A stretch of 64,000 nucleotides of DNA from Trichobilharzia szidati (lineage: Eukaryota; Platyhelminthes; Trematoda; Strigeidida; Schistosomatidae). The notes under the pieces are model-generated. The model worked only from the letters and a program-made list of their open reading frames with translations, searched no databases and was not told where the DNA came from. The DNA is taken from NCBI GenBank assembly GCA_944472155.2, contig OX235275.1:55879228-55943227 (forward strand). Direction: 5' to 3'. This document shows, in pieces, positions 1 through 10,808 of this stretch. Position 1 is the stretch's first letter. Each line of letters opens with the position of its first letter. A program made the position numbers and the translations under genes.

Positions 1-1138
1 ATGACAATGGCTACAACCTAAGACACACCAAGGGTACAGTAGCTATCGAACAATGTAAAACAGCCACCAGGCAAAAGTTTTACTTGATTAGGTATGCACA
101 GATATGGAATAAACTGCCAATCGAAATGCGTCAAGCAAGTACATTGGCCTCCTTCAAAAAGGTGCTTAATGACAAACTACAAGAGTTTGCAAACGATAGT
201 AGTTCCAGTTCCTATCTGAGAGCCTCCGAAATTATAGGTCCATTTAATGTATGAGCTTAAATACTACACCTGTTGTTTTTTGCCTATTTTTATAATTCTA
301 GATAAAAAATTTACGGTTAACATACGTATCCTCAAACAGACAATAAATCTCTTTTGTAAAACTACTACCCAATACAATAAGTGGAATAAAATGGACATAA
401 ACCGACAACATGAAAAAGGTATAACTCACCACAACATCACATGGACAGATGAACGCTCGTTGGGCACCATATATCCCTCACCAACTGCAACCCACCTTTC
501 CTTAGATAATGTGATGAACTTATATCCATAATGTTGCTGAGCAGTTAATATTCTCAACTCCTGTCGGAACAGCTGAAATTCATAAACCTTCCTAACGCTA
601 AGAAAATACCCACAAGCAGTAGAAATCCATTAATTAATGCGTCCGAAGCTTATGTACTTACTCCCAACAATGACATTGAAGATCAAATGAGATAAACATA
701 TCACTGATTTCAAAATAACACATCAATGAACTATAATTCGAAGACTCTGCACACAACAAAGTTATGTGTGAATATTTACTTCAAGCTTTATTTTTTTCCC
801 AGGCACTTATAATCCATCCACCAAAGACCTGGTTTTTTTGTTAATGCGAAGACAATACTCCTGTATTTCCTGTTGTGTTGCACTCACTGACAATCTAGCA
901 GATTTTTCCAACTTTGCACAGAAATGATTGTATATAAGTGAAAAGGCTGTTTTATACTACTGGGATTAACATTTATCAAGTGTATGTATAATCTCCAGCG
1001 AACAAGTAAGGCATATCTTGCTAATGCCTGTAAATTGTGATTGAATTATATGGTTCTATTTCTGTAACAATTTGATGATGCCTGTAAACTGGCGTCCCTC
1101 ATGTACTGTACTATGAGAATAAATTTATTTATTTATAT
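1..1138 (+). mobile_element. 3' end of a CR1/jockey-like non-LTR retrotransposon
   Basis: Frame 3 is open from position 3 to the TGA at 252-254 (83 codons). It reads as the end of a reverse transcriptase ORF, including IWNKLPIEMRQASTLASFKK, the 'WN.LP...S...FK..L' pattern usual at the C terminus of CR1/jockey ORF2 proteins. A non-coding 3' part follows and ends at about 1110-1138 in a short (ATTT)n tail, as expected for this group. The 5' part lies outside the window. Clade assignment is inferred from motif style only. Confidence 0.72.
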
Positions 1139-1139
1139 A

Positions 1140-2170
1140 TAGTTCCCAAAATGTCACAAAGTAATTGTGTCTACAAGATAATGCGTTCAGAATGTGAATC
1201 TTGCTATATAGGGGAGAGCAGTAGGCAGGTGAAGGTCATAGAGAATGAATACAGAATATGCACTAAACGTCCACCTAGAAATGATGAAGTAGAATTTAAA
1301 AGTCTACAAAAAAGATCGGCTATAGCAATGCATGCGATAGACAGCGGACATAAGATTGATTTCGACAATATCGAAATTCCTGGAAAAGGACTTCATTCAC
1401 ACAAAGAAAGATTGACTTCTGAAGCCTTGCACATCTTAACCACATCGAATGCAGTGAATAAGAAAGAATGGATAAACTTATCACCTATATGGCAAACTCC
1501 AATGAAGCAAGACAGATGAAAAAACAATAAACACTCTATGAGCCTCCATGACCTTTTAAAACATGTAGTATCTTGTTTATCACATATGAATTCACAAATT
1601 TTCCACATGACAAATAACACATACACACACACTCATAAAAAACTAATCTGTACAAATCAAATATAAAAGAGTGGACACAACAACAACTTGACATTGGTCA
1701 TTACAAATATATGTGAAGACTGCTTACATATTTCTATTGGTAAAAACGTCCATGGACAAATGACCTTCAAATAAAGTGACTTCAACCTATGTAAAAGTTT
1801 TTGACCATATGTTTTGTTGATTAATAAAAAATCTGAATATATCTGCTGAAGAAGCTGTGGCTTACACAGCGAAACGTTCAGGAAAATCTTGTTTTGATTT
1901 TCTTCACACGCTGGGATTAATTTATATAATTTATAATATCCCATAAACAGTTCAAAAACAACCAAAACACTGAAACCACGCATGAATGCAACGTATGAAA
2001 CAAATACAATGGAGTGGTTGAACTGATCTGGTAATAAAAACTTCCGAAACCAACGAAATAACCGTCTTTAATTGCAAAGGAAATAGAAACGAGGTGAAAC
2101 GCAACATTTGTAAACAATGTACATCAAGATACGTTGTGAATGACTGCAGGAAACACGTAGCAGCCAATGT
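1140..2170 (+). mobile_element. Penelope-like element fragment with GIY-YIG endonuclease ORF
   Basis: The ORF at 1151-1519 (122 aa) begins with CVYKIMRSECESCYIGESSRQ. This has the CxYKI...CxxCYIGESxR arrangement of the GIY-YIG nuclease at the C terminus of Penelope-like retroelement proteins. Downstream residues (SAIAMHAIDSGHKIDF) match the PLE 'H..D.GH.I.F' region. The reverse transcriptase part is missing, so this is a 5'-truncated copy. About 330 bp after the stop lies a hammerhead-like core (separate entry). The right border is uncertain. Confidence 0.75.
1841..1884 (+). ncRNA. Candidate hammerhead-ribozyme-like core in PLE 3' region
   Basis: CTGAAGA (1846-1852) fits the hammerhead box CUGANGA. 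After one extra A comes a perfect 6-bp hairpin, GCTGTG (1854-1859) with CACAGC (1865-1870), then GAAA (1871-1874) and CGTT. The ACGT would form a palindromic stem III if two copies pair, with U17 before CAGG; TCTG just upstream can pair with CAGG as a short stem I. PLEs are known to carry minimal hammerheads of this dimer-dependent type. The extra A and short stem I make activity doubtful. Confidence 0.45.
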
Positions 2171-2378
2171 GTAAATGAACGATTAAGGAACTGCAATCCA
2201 GCATGACTGACTAACACGTATGAAAATGTTCACTGTTGTTTTACTGCAATGATTTTGAACCTGAGGGTTAAGTTCAGTCGAATCACTTTGTCCACTTGAT
2301 GACCTTGAGCGCGGGATAAATTCAGTCGGCGGTAATCTGAATCTGAAGTTCTCCGTTGCTGCGTGGTTATAAATTAAC

Positions 2379-2624
2379 ATGGGGTACAGAAAGCATAGAG
2401 GAAACAGGAAGAATTTGCCAAAAAAGAATCCTACAAAGCCTTCTTTTCCTGCACATGCTGACGATTCCTCCGTAGAGACTGACAGGTTAGTTCTATCTTC
2501 GTCTTCTATTTTCTTCAGTGTTTGTGACTCATCAGGTGGTCAGACGCCATTATTGTGTAGTCTGTGCAAAAAGGAATACTATTCGGTTTTCTCTGCTGCT
2601 TGTGGACACCAATTCTGTAAAACA
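2379..2624 (+). CDS. RING-Gag gene exon 1 (first half of RING)
   Basis: The ATG at 2379 follows AAATTAAC and opens an 82-codon exon ending at the donor GTAAGT (2625-2630) in phase 0. The N terminus is basic (GYRKHRGNRKN), then Ser-rich, then holds the first five zinc ligands of the RING: C60, C63, C75, H77 and C80. The next Cys is the first codon of exon 2, so the RING is split by an intron. That split argues for a spliced host gene rather than a retrocopy. Confidence 0.82.
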
Positions 2625-5600
2625 GTAAGTAATATCGTGTTTGTGTTTCACATATGTACTCCAATGGGCAGGCTTAGGAGCACTGTCTCACGTGAGTAGA
2701 TGCGCCCGAAGTTTTTGCCCCCAAAAATCTGCAGTGCGCTGAAAAGTAATGCTAGCTGGGCTACTAAACATTCCGACTAGCATTGGCTTCAGGTGTACTG
2801 TACAAACGTTTAGGCGAACGTCAGGTCCACGTATTCCTGTAGTTTTGCTGAAAGTACCTCGACTTCGGCGCATAATGTCACACATCCAGATGTGTAACCA
2901 ATGTTAATTCCTCACAGTCACTTCAGTAGTCCCGAAATTTCCGCTAACCTCAAAATTGTGGGATTTTGGGCATCTCGGAGAGAAAAGTTAGGGGCAGTTT
3001 CGACTTGTTTCCACAAAGTACACTTAACTTCCGCCGGAGTATTTCATCCGGGACGGTAACTACTGGCTGGATTTCATACATCCCTATTGCGTTTCCATAT
3101 TTTGAAAACGAGTAGATGTTTCAGATACGAATGTATTTAAAGTGACGTATGCGAAGAATTCAATTTCCCTTCAGGTTAGGCTGAGTAGGTATGTTGACAC
3201 TTCGCTACACTCCGTAGTAACGCCTTGTAGTCGAATCACATGAAGTTTGTGCTATACTAAAGAATGAAGATACTCATTAGTGATTTCGTAGTTGTGTATC
3301 TTCCTTGATTATCTATGAATTACCTCAAGGGACCCAGCCGGTACGTGAATCCTATGAACTGCGAAGTACACCCATTTAGACATGGAAATAAGAACAAACA
3401 TATTGGTGTAAAGACTGGCAAATTCACACACTGAGCTATGCAATCTCAATTATGTGTATTCATTCTTTTATTTGTACATTCAGTCTGTCGAACTGCAAAG
3501 AATATGTCAAGTTAGTTTGTGGTATTGTTTACACCGAAATATTTCGAGACAGTGAGGACAAATCAATCATTAAATAGGAGCGAATGTCAACATAGACTGT
3601 ACCTTTACTACTATGAATATCTCACTGGAGAAGTTATCGAATGGAATACTCTTCGATCACTGGTGAATGTTTTGAATAGATAATCGTAGTTGTGCAGCTA
3701 GGAGATTGCATTTGTAGAGAATGCTCACACTGAAATGTTTCTTCTTGTATGGAATATATACTTGACTGAATACCTCAAGTTTGTGTAGATAAATAAGGTA
3801 AGGTTCAGCACTTCAACGAATAACAGGATAGTATTCTATGCACGTGTGAATTACTGTTCCCCCTAACAGCTGCTAACCAACTTTAATGAATTTGTAATGT
3901 TCTGGTTGCGGTGAATACATCTGAATGTCCTACTACATCATAGATGTCGTTTGATTAGCAATGAGAGTGAATGCAGTTACCGTGATGATTTGTCTACACT
4001 GACTGACTGGTTTCAACATGGAACTTTGCACAGATGTGCAGCAGTTCAAGTTGCCATACTCCCTCCATGTAGCACACAAAGCGAGAGAAGAGGTTAGATA
4101 AAGAGAGATAATAAACAGAAACGTGAGGCAAAAGGGAATAGTAATATGGAAGAACAGTAGAATTTTATTGGATATTGCAAATCATACAGCGTAAATGCAT
4201 CTGTGCCAGCTATTGTGAACAATTTTGAGCTATATCACCGATTGTCTCCAGCTACTGGTTTTTACAATGTGAAGAACCCCAACCAGTCAGGAAGTCTGCA
4301 TCTACCTACGTGAACTAACTGTTGTGGATTTCATTGACTGATGGAGCCATATTTTGGTTTGACCACGACGTGCTAGCTGTTTTCCAACCTGATCCATTCT
4401 TTGTCAGTCAGCTAACATTGCCCGTCGTCGAAGAAAGCGATGGCTAGTTGGGCATGCGTAGCATGTTCTAACCATCTCAATCTGTGTAACTTCACAGCCT
4501 TGTCTATCGATTACTCCTCCAACTCACCTAGCACTGGAGCAATGCTTAACCTCAACATTGCTCACCCCATTATACCACCACTTAACACGGGAGATAGAAG
4601 GCAGACTCCTGTGATCAAAGATAGGTAGGCTTTTCATGTCATGCACTCTCATTGGCCAGGTCTCACAGTCATAAAGGAGGACGGAGCGGACTGCTAATGT
4701 GCAGTACACACGCCCCTTGGTTGACAGTCAGCCAGTCGGACATCACGTCTACTAAGCCAGAGATGGCGTAATTTGGCAAGCATTTGCCAAACGAGCCTTC
4801 TGTATTCGTGCTGAGATTTTGTCAGTGATCAACCCATTGGGGCTGGGTGATGCAAATTCCTAAATAAGTGAAATGGTCAACACGCTCTACCACTTCACTC
4901 CCCGTATTCACGCTAGGAGTCAATGTAGTCCAGTCCAGTCCTGTAGCATCATCGCCTTGGATTTGTTAAGGCGAGCGAATCGCATGTCGATGGTTGCAGC
5001 TCAGGATGTTGAGATGGCTCTGCTGGATTTTGTCAGCGTCTTCATTTGGGAAGAAGGACTATATCAGCTGGATATTCTAAGTCGACGAGATTATTCCCTA
5101 GTAGAAAGTCAATCCCTGAGTCTCTGAAGTCGGTTGGAGCTAAGTCCATTAGTACGATATCTATGATAAAATTAAAGAGAGATGGGGTCAGTGGGCATCC
5201 CTGAAGGACACCACTGGTTGTCATCACAATTGTTGGATGACAACTCTCCGTAGGCTCTCATCTGGTTGGCTGACTGCATTGAGGGTGAGTTAGTATTCGG
5301 AAGTTCTTTTACTCTCTGCATTCCACAGTGAATATTATGTTGATGTATTAAAAAAATAAAAACTTGAGTGGACAATACCATCGTTTATGTGTATGCATGG
5401 ATTCTATGCCGTGGTTCACTCGTCTGCTCGCTCGAGTCAGAAACCCAGCCCGCCTACTAGGGTTCGGTGGCAGTTGGGTAGTATCACCAGTTGATAAGTA
5501 CAGTTCACAGTTAGTTGTATGCATGTAGGTAGGTGAGTAATTAAGTAAAGAGTTGTTAAGTAACATTTCACTTTTTGTTGTTGTGAGATTGGGTTTGATG

Positions 5601-8600
5601 AACATTATATTAGATATATGCTGTGACCTGCTTATATCTTCCTAGTATTCCTGATTAGCACCGCATCAAACCTCTGGGGTGGTAAGCATTTTATGATGTA
5701 AGTTAACTGGAATGAGGGTGAATACGCATCTCCCTTTCCTCCTTTGCGTGTCATTCAATCTCTCAGTAATTAACCCTGGTTACTCTTTCTCCTTCTTCTG
5801 ATTTTAGTGTTCGGAGGATTCACTTCTTGGTATGGATACTTGTCCTTTGGATAATAAAGAAATCGATGAGGATCAACTGGTTGAATTTATATGTGCTGGA
5901 AGCCATGACGACAGTGTAAGCCATTTTTCTTTCTTTTTACTTAACAAAATTTAGAGGGCTGACTAATTTTTTCAAAAATGTTTTCTACCTTTAACTAATT
6001 ATAGTCATTAATGTGTGTAACAACTGTTAGTGTAGAAGCTTGAGTTCAGTACCACCCTGATCTACTCACCTACTGACTGACTGACTATCTGGTTGTGTGT
6101 GTGACGAGTAGTCATCCTACAGACTACATCGGGTTCATGACTCAGCATTCAGATATGATTGGGACAACTGTGTGGGTGAATTAAAAATGAACAGGTCTGT
6201 TTTCGGCTAATTCATTCGCCTAGCTGTACACTCGGAATTATGTAGAATTATTCTTGTGTGTGTGTGTGTGTGTGTGTGTGTACATTAGGTTTGTGAACGA
6301 AGAAGAATATAAATAAGTTAGGGTTATTGTTGACGTCATCAAAATGTGATGAATAATCAAATTATAATTAGGAGGGGTGTAAAGATTGACAACGGATATG
6401 TAGTGTGATATGAAAGAATTTGGAGACAAGTGTCCAAAATATATTATGTAATAGCTAGAAAGAGTAAATAAAGGGTTAGTTAGGAGTTTAAAACAATTAG
6501 TTCCCTTCATGAATCGTGTCGCATATTTGCCCAAGACATTTCGAACAATCTGATTACACTCCACGTGCTTGTCATATATGAAATGAATAAAGAATTAAGA
6601 GGTGAGAAAATAAATTTAGGTCAAGTGATAAGGACATATTGAAGGCAGAAATAAAAATCAAGTTCACTAAACCTAATAAGCTTGGTTAGTTGGGAAAAAT
6701 ATGTTACTAAAAGATATGACGCCACCATTAGCCCTAATGTACACACACACGAGTAATTGTGTACAATTGCGATGGTACAGCTAAGGGAGTGAATTCGTTG
6801 AAAACAGACTCTTCACTGACCTCTTTTATTGTCATATTCATGTCTGATTGGGTGTGGATGTCTTTCCTGAATGCAATAAACAAGACAACTGTTATGTGAG
6901 TTGTTTAAAATTTTTCATTTTGAGAATGTCGTAGATTCGTAGACCAATAGGGACAAGGAGTTAGTTGGTGGAAGGTGAGGAGCGCCTATCTTTTGATAAC
7001 TTTTGCATATATTGACCTTTCGAGTGATTTCGCCAACCTTCACGTCTGTGGTTGTGATGAAGTACTCGCCAATCACTCACATTGTCATGGGGTTTGATTC
7101 CCAGCCGACGCACACCTAAACCTCGCTTGACCGGTGGCTAGGTGGGTGTAAACAGGGAAGATTGAGCGTGAGACTATCAACCCCCAACCCTGTTCATTTA
7201 ATGAACACCCCAGTGCTACTGTAAAGCTCAAGCCTGAAGTCTTATGTCCACCACTCGGAACGCGAAGTAATCAAGAATAAATTATAATCAGGTTGTCAAT
7301 AAACGAAACTCTATACACAGGTAAATATCGACTTATTTTATTTACTACTAGTCAAGCTATTAATTTCTTCATTGCAATATCAAAAAACTATCCAACTCCC
7401 CTATTGGTTGTCTCTTACTATGTCTAGTTTGTGTTAAATCTGTTTTAGAGCTATGGCCTAGACAATATAGATTCAATACGTACATTACAAGCAAGAGTTG
7501 ACTCACTAACTTTAATTGTTGATCGTCTAGTTGAGCATTTGGTTACTCGAGATATGGTAAACACTCGTCGTTTAGTCACAGAATCTTCTGGAGGCGATCA
7601 GAAAACGAAAGAATCAACAATACCTGATTCAGAATGCCTTGACAATTCCTCTGGATCACCACCACCGCCACCACCAGTCAACCAAGACAAACAGGCGACT
7701 TCAGACCTTCCTGCTTGGTCTAAAATGCAGTCGTTGTTTAGAGAAGAGAAGGAGAATGCACCACTTGTGCTTATTACTCCTGATAACGTTCGTCAAATGC
7801 TTCCACAGTTTTGGAAAATGGCAACAGAAAAAAACTGCACTGACGAAGAGAAGGTTGAGCGTCTTCGTCTATGGTGTGATACTTCTCTGCAGAAAATGTT
7901 GGACAGTTCCAGTGTATCGCGTAAGGATTGGCCATATATATCATCACTTCTGTATGGTGAACAGATTCTCGACGAATTGAGCATGATTAGGTACCTTTCG
8001 AAAGTACCTCAACGACAAGGAGAAACACCGTATCAATGGTATTTAAGGGTGTGCGAAGTTGTTCAGCGCAGTTTACCACCGGGACCACAGCAAGATCGAG
8101 AGATTAAATCTTCCTTTGTTAGAGGTTTGCTTCCGAAATACCAAGAAGCCTTGAAATCTCAGAAGTTGGACTCCATCGCTGTTATTCTAGAACAATGTCA
8201 TGCAGTTGATAGTTTAGCCGTTAAGCAATCAAATGCCCAAAAGCAAGTGAAACTGCCACTCAATCGAACTGAAACTTGCTACCATTGTGGATGCTTAGGA
8301 CATGTACAACGCGATTGTCCAGAGTTGCTGCATGGAAACGGTAATTCTTTTTCTTGTACATATACGTCATGTTATCTGTTGATCTGTTTGTTTTTTCACT
8401 GGAAAAGTCGGCATCTTTGAGTTAGAATAGACCACCACCTAACTAACAAAAACAGTATAAATGTAGTGTGTTAAACTTTGCATAAGTGACTGGAACTTGG
8501 GCAATTCGTATTGTCAGCTGGTCTGCAGGTGCGAGCATCATTACCGACTTTCCTTACTAACATACATTCAAGTGGTATAAGTCACATTTTCGTTGGAAAA

Positions 8601-9394
8601 GTTTCTCTTGATTTAGTTTCCGATCCTGACTCACACATCCAGATGACCACAGTAATTCATGAAAATTGTGTTGAGATTCTTTTAAGTAGGATGAAATTGC
8701 TTTGTGTGTGTGTGAATCAGTTAGCCGACACCTGAAACACTTCACCCAATGATTCTAGTCAAATAATGTGGGTAAAACTAATCCTAGTTTGGGTTAGAAA
8801 CCAAACTAAACTGAAATTAAATAAGCAAGTTCAGTAGTGACGTGATCTAATTGACGAGGTTGCGTAGAGCTCAACTACAATTAAAATTGGACGAAGGTGG
8901 GGTTAACAACAGTGGTAATTAGGAGGGTTAGGGGAAAAGAGAATATTATACAATTAAGAAACAAGCAAGCAAGAGAAAGGCGAGACACTAAATACGTAAT
9001 TTTTGTTTAACCTTTTTTCTTGCCTATATTTCTTAATTGTATAATATTTTCTTTCCCCCACCCATCCTAATTACCACTGATGTGAACTTGACTTTTGTCC
9101 AATTTCAATGTTAGCTGAGCTCTACTCAACCTCGTCAATTAGATTGTGTCACTACTCGACTCGCTTATTCAATCTTGTTTCAGTTTCTAAACCATTAGTC
9201 AGATTTGTTACCTAAAATTTGCAATTCTAATAATTTTTATTTTAGTTTCTACCCGATTAACGCTTTCTACATTACGTAATTCGTTATCTGAGATTGATGT
9301 TTGGATAGCTTGTCCAGTTTCCCTTCTTAAGTGTAATGTATTTAGACAACTCACTGCAAATGCATGCAATCACTATACTTCAACAAGGCAATAA
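2379..9394 (+). CDS. RING finger - coiled coil - Gag-like - CCHC zinc knuckle protein (whole gene, 4 exons)
   Basis: Proposed exons are 2379-2624, 5808-5915, 7449-8340 and 9246-9394, with phases 0, 0 and 1 and every junction GT-AG, giving 464 aa. The RING is C60-x2-C63-x11-C75-x-H77-x2-C80-x2-C83-x10-C94-x2-D97, with Asp as the last ligand. Residues 119-150 form heptad-like Leu/Val repeats. Residues 189-194 are six prolines. Residues about 231-373 resemble a retrotransposon Gag capsid region (QGETPYQWYLRV, IKSSFVRGLLPKYQEAL). A CCHC knuckle is C395-x2-C398-x4-H403-x4-C408. RING proteins of this kind usually act as E3 ubiquitin ligases and CCHC knuckles bind RNA or single-stranded DNA; the combined role is inferred. 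No pol, protease or LTR follows, so this looks like a domesticated gag rather than a live element. A shorter form could end by read-through at 8420. Confidence 0.78.
2885..4005. other. Unassigned intronic sequence
   Basis: Intron 1 of the RING-Gag gene. No convincing ORF, RNA motif or repeat boundary was recognised here. Confidence 0.4.
4010..5380 (-). mobile_element. Decayed non-LTR retrotransposon (RT plus 3' tail)
   Basis: On the minus strand 5227-5042 reads SGVLQGCPLTPSLFNFIIDI and DLEYPADIVLLPK, which are RT motifs B and C with Pro replacing an expected Ala/Asp-box residue. Further down (4709-4524) LLYDCETWPMR...FDHRSL is the region after the polymerase in RTE/CR1-like ORFs. Several frameshifts are present. 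The 3' non-coding tail (4440-4010) is shared with fragments near 41270-41700 and 34508-34826. Clade not resolved. Confidence 0.72.
5381..5800. other. Unassigned intronic sequence
   Basis: Rest of intron 1. The strand opposite the gene has an 85-codon open frame (5605-5348) without recognisable motifs. Nothing else is supported. Confidence 0.3.
5808..5915 (+). CDS. RING-Gag gene exon 2 (second half of RING)
   Basis: A T-rich tract and TTTTAG (acceptor AG 5806-5807) precede a 36-codon phase-0 exon that starts with Cys83 and carries C94-P-L-D97, finishing the zinc-binding pattern. The donor is GTAAGC at 5916-5921. The acidic tail (EIDEDQLVEFICAGSHDDS) leads into exon 3. The short exon fits the RING so exactly that a chance open frame is unlikely. 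Confidence 0.83.
6190..6830. mobile_element. Short PLE remnant with inverted terminal sequences
   Basis: The left end (about 6195-6237, ...GAATT/ATTCATTCGCC.TAGCTGTACA) and the right end (6767-6820, GGTACAGCTAAGG...GAATTCGTTGAAAACAGACTCTTC) are inverted copies of the terminal motif found on many PLEs in this window. No coding part survives. A 29-nt GT microsatellite (about 6254-6282) lies inside. A fragment at 6470-6720 matches the flank of the PLE at 62 kb. Confidence 0.6.
7075..7265 (+). repeat. 5'-truncated tRNA-derived SINE (family A, RTE-type tail)
   Basis: It starts within the B-box part (GGGGTTTGATTCCCAGCCGACGCAC in pieces) and continues with CCTCGCT..ACCGG and a tail of the type ending GAAGTCTTATGTCCACCACTCGGAACG, like the complete copy at 12970-13195. 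It lies in intron 2 of the RING-Gag gene. Confidence 0.65.
7449..8340 (+). CDS. RING-Gag gene exon 3 (coiled coil, Gag-like capsid region, zinc knuckle)
   Basis: The acceptor TGTTTTAG (7441-7448) is followed in phase 0 by a Leu/Val heptad segment and 297 open codons. Features in order are a Ser/Thr/Pro-rich linker with six prolines, a helical region resembling Gag capsid, and CYHCGCLGHVQRDC, a canonical CX2CX4HX4C knuckle. The probable donor is GTAATT at 8341-8346. Without splicing the frame closes at 8420 with a hydrophobic tail. The large single exon carrying the whole Gag-like part is what capture of an intron-free element ORF would leave. Confidence 0.83.
8790..9210. repeat. Foldback (inverted repeat) in RING-Gag intron 3
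   Basis: The left arm, about 8790-8990, reappears inverted at about 9013-9200, with a short spacer. Examples are TATACAATTAAGAAACAAGC at 8948 against its inverse near 9030. The sequence resembles the flank of the PLE at 50.5 kb, so it is probably a pair of PLE ends head to head. Confidence 0.65.
9246..9394 (+). CDS. RING-Gag gene candidate terminal exon 4
   Basis: A strong acceptor (CTAATAATTTTTATTTTAG, AG at 9244-9245) is followed by 48 open codons in the phase left by exon 3 and a TAA at 9392-9394. The encoded tail is not recognised. The last part, from about 9330, overlaps a sequence also present near 63590-63640 in a PLE, so the stop may have been supplied by an inserted repeat. The alternative end is read-through at 8420. 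Confidence 0.5.
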
Positions 9395-9960
9395 GAAGAC
9401 GTAATTTGTGTGTCTAAATCGTGTATTGTGTATTTGTGCAGCACATTCCGAACAATCTGATAACACACACGGACTTGTCATAGGGACCTACGCATATGAA
9501 ATTAATAAAGAGTTAAGAGGTGAGAAAATAGACTACATAGGTCGAGTTTAAAGGGGACATGTTGAAGGCGAAAATAACAATGAAGATCATCACTAAACCA
9601 AATAACAGAGGTAATAGTACATCTACCTTGGCTGGTATGGTATCAAAACAAAGTTTACCAAGGAAAGTAGTTTAGTGTAATGACGATTTGTTGCTTTGAA
9701 CGCATAAAACTACTTTAAACTTTCTAATTGCCAGCTAGGGCTTCCATAAACTTTAGGATACGCCCTCCCCAAAACACGTTTTATAGATAGGGTTAAAAGA
9801 CGTGTGGAAACAATAATTTTATGCCTTGTCTCCTCTGTAATATGTTTCGCAAACGAGGAGCTAGGTTGCTTGTTCTCACCAATGATGGGTTCTGGGGATA
9901 ATATTCGCTGCTGAGATCGATAAGTTTCGCAAACACATTACACACACGATTCAGACAAAT
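9395..9960. mobile_element. PLE flank fragment
   Basis: It matches in the same orientation the stretch at about 62085-62530 and in inverse 63310-63640 and 35080-35240 (shared words include CACTAAACCAAATAACAGAGG and TCTAATTGCCAGCTAGGGCT). Non-coding. Confidence 0.6.
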
Positions 9961-10117
9961 TACGTCTTCTTCTGGAAATGACTATATTATTTTTACAGTT
10001 TCTACGTTCATTTCCTCAGATTCATTTACACGCCATTCCTTGTATTATGCACGAATACCCTCATTTTACACTAGCCACGAGTCAGTCATGTCCACTAGTT
10101 TTGACCACTTTGTCTGT

Positions 10118-10119
<2 letters not shown>

Positions 10120-10160
<41 letters not shown>
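10120..10160. repeat. (ATT)n microsatellite
   Basis: About 13 pure TTA units. Open frames through it (poly-Tyr on one strand, poly-Asn on the other) are artefacts of the repeat. Confidence 0.95.
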
Positions 10161-10161
<1 letters not shown>

Positions 10162-10674
10162 GGTGCACCAGAACGTCCGCGTTACAAGTAAGACGGAGTG
10201 AACCAACCACTGTGCGTGCATCAAACACATACACGCACACGCACACACCCTGGACAGAGTTGCATTTTCTTTCGATGATGTTAAGAGATTATTGTTATTT
10301 TTCAAATAAATAAATATTCCATAAGAGATAAGATTTATTTGTTAAATGGCACTGTGGGGTTACTAACTAGTTAGTACACATTTGGAACAATTTATGTGCA
10401 TGTGTGTAGAAAATGAAATTGAAGATATAAAACAAAGTCGGCATACAATGACGAAGATGATGGTTGGGTGTTTGTGAATATAGCAGTTGGATTTATATTT
10501 ACATACAGTTGGAGACGGGATATTTAGCCAGCAACAGCAGAATGAGAGTTGTGATTGTGAAGAGAGAATAAGATGCTTGGTTGAAGCGAGATATATTATA
10601 CTTTGAAAATATTTCAACACACAGAAATTAAAAGAGGCGCATATTATTTTATTATTTACAAAGAATTGTTGACT

Positions 10675-10680
10675 TTTATT
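10675..10680 (-). promoter_or_regulatory. Polyadenylation signal of the SUN gene
   Basis: AATAAA on the minus strand, only 15 nt past the stop codon at 10695-10697. A very short 3' UTR is implied if it is used. Confidence 0.6.
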
Positions 10681-10694
10681 CAATTGATCATCAG

Positions 10695-10808
10695 CTAGCC
10701 GGTAACCATGTTGCCATGAACACGAAATCGATAAATGCAGGTATATTTGGGATGTCCATGATTACTGAGTATGACAAGTTCAATGAATTGGACAGGTTTA
10801 GAATATTC
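10695..10808 (-). CDS. SUN: SUN domain exon 4 (C terminus)
   Basis: The acceptor is TCTTCCAG and the stop TAG is at 10695-10697. Its 37 residues include VILSNHGHPKYTCIYRFRVH, the last strands of the domain that receive the KASH peptide. The Cys of YTC matches the internal disulfide partner. His replaces the usual Trp in N-W-G-H. Five residues follow the final HG. Confidence 0.95.
   Translation of the reverse strand, partial: EYSKPVQFIELVILSNHGHPKYTCIYRFRVHGNMVTG

Noticed and set aside
247..531. 94-codon open frame
   Set aside because: It lies in the 3' non-coding part of the non-LTR element, overlaps its stop codon and has no motif.
7539..8420. Active LTR retrotransposon gag
   Set aside because: No LTR, protease, RT or integrase is nearby and the frame is joined in phase to the RING exons by consensus splice sites.
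10066..10313. Open frames with poly-Tyr or poly-Asn
   Set aside because: They are produced by the ATT microsatellite and have no other support.
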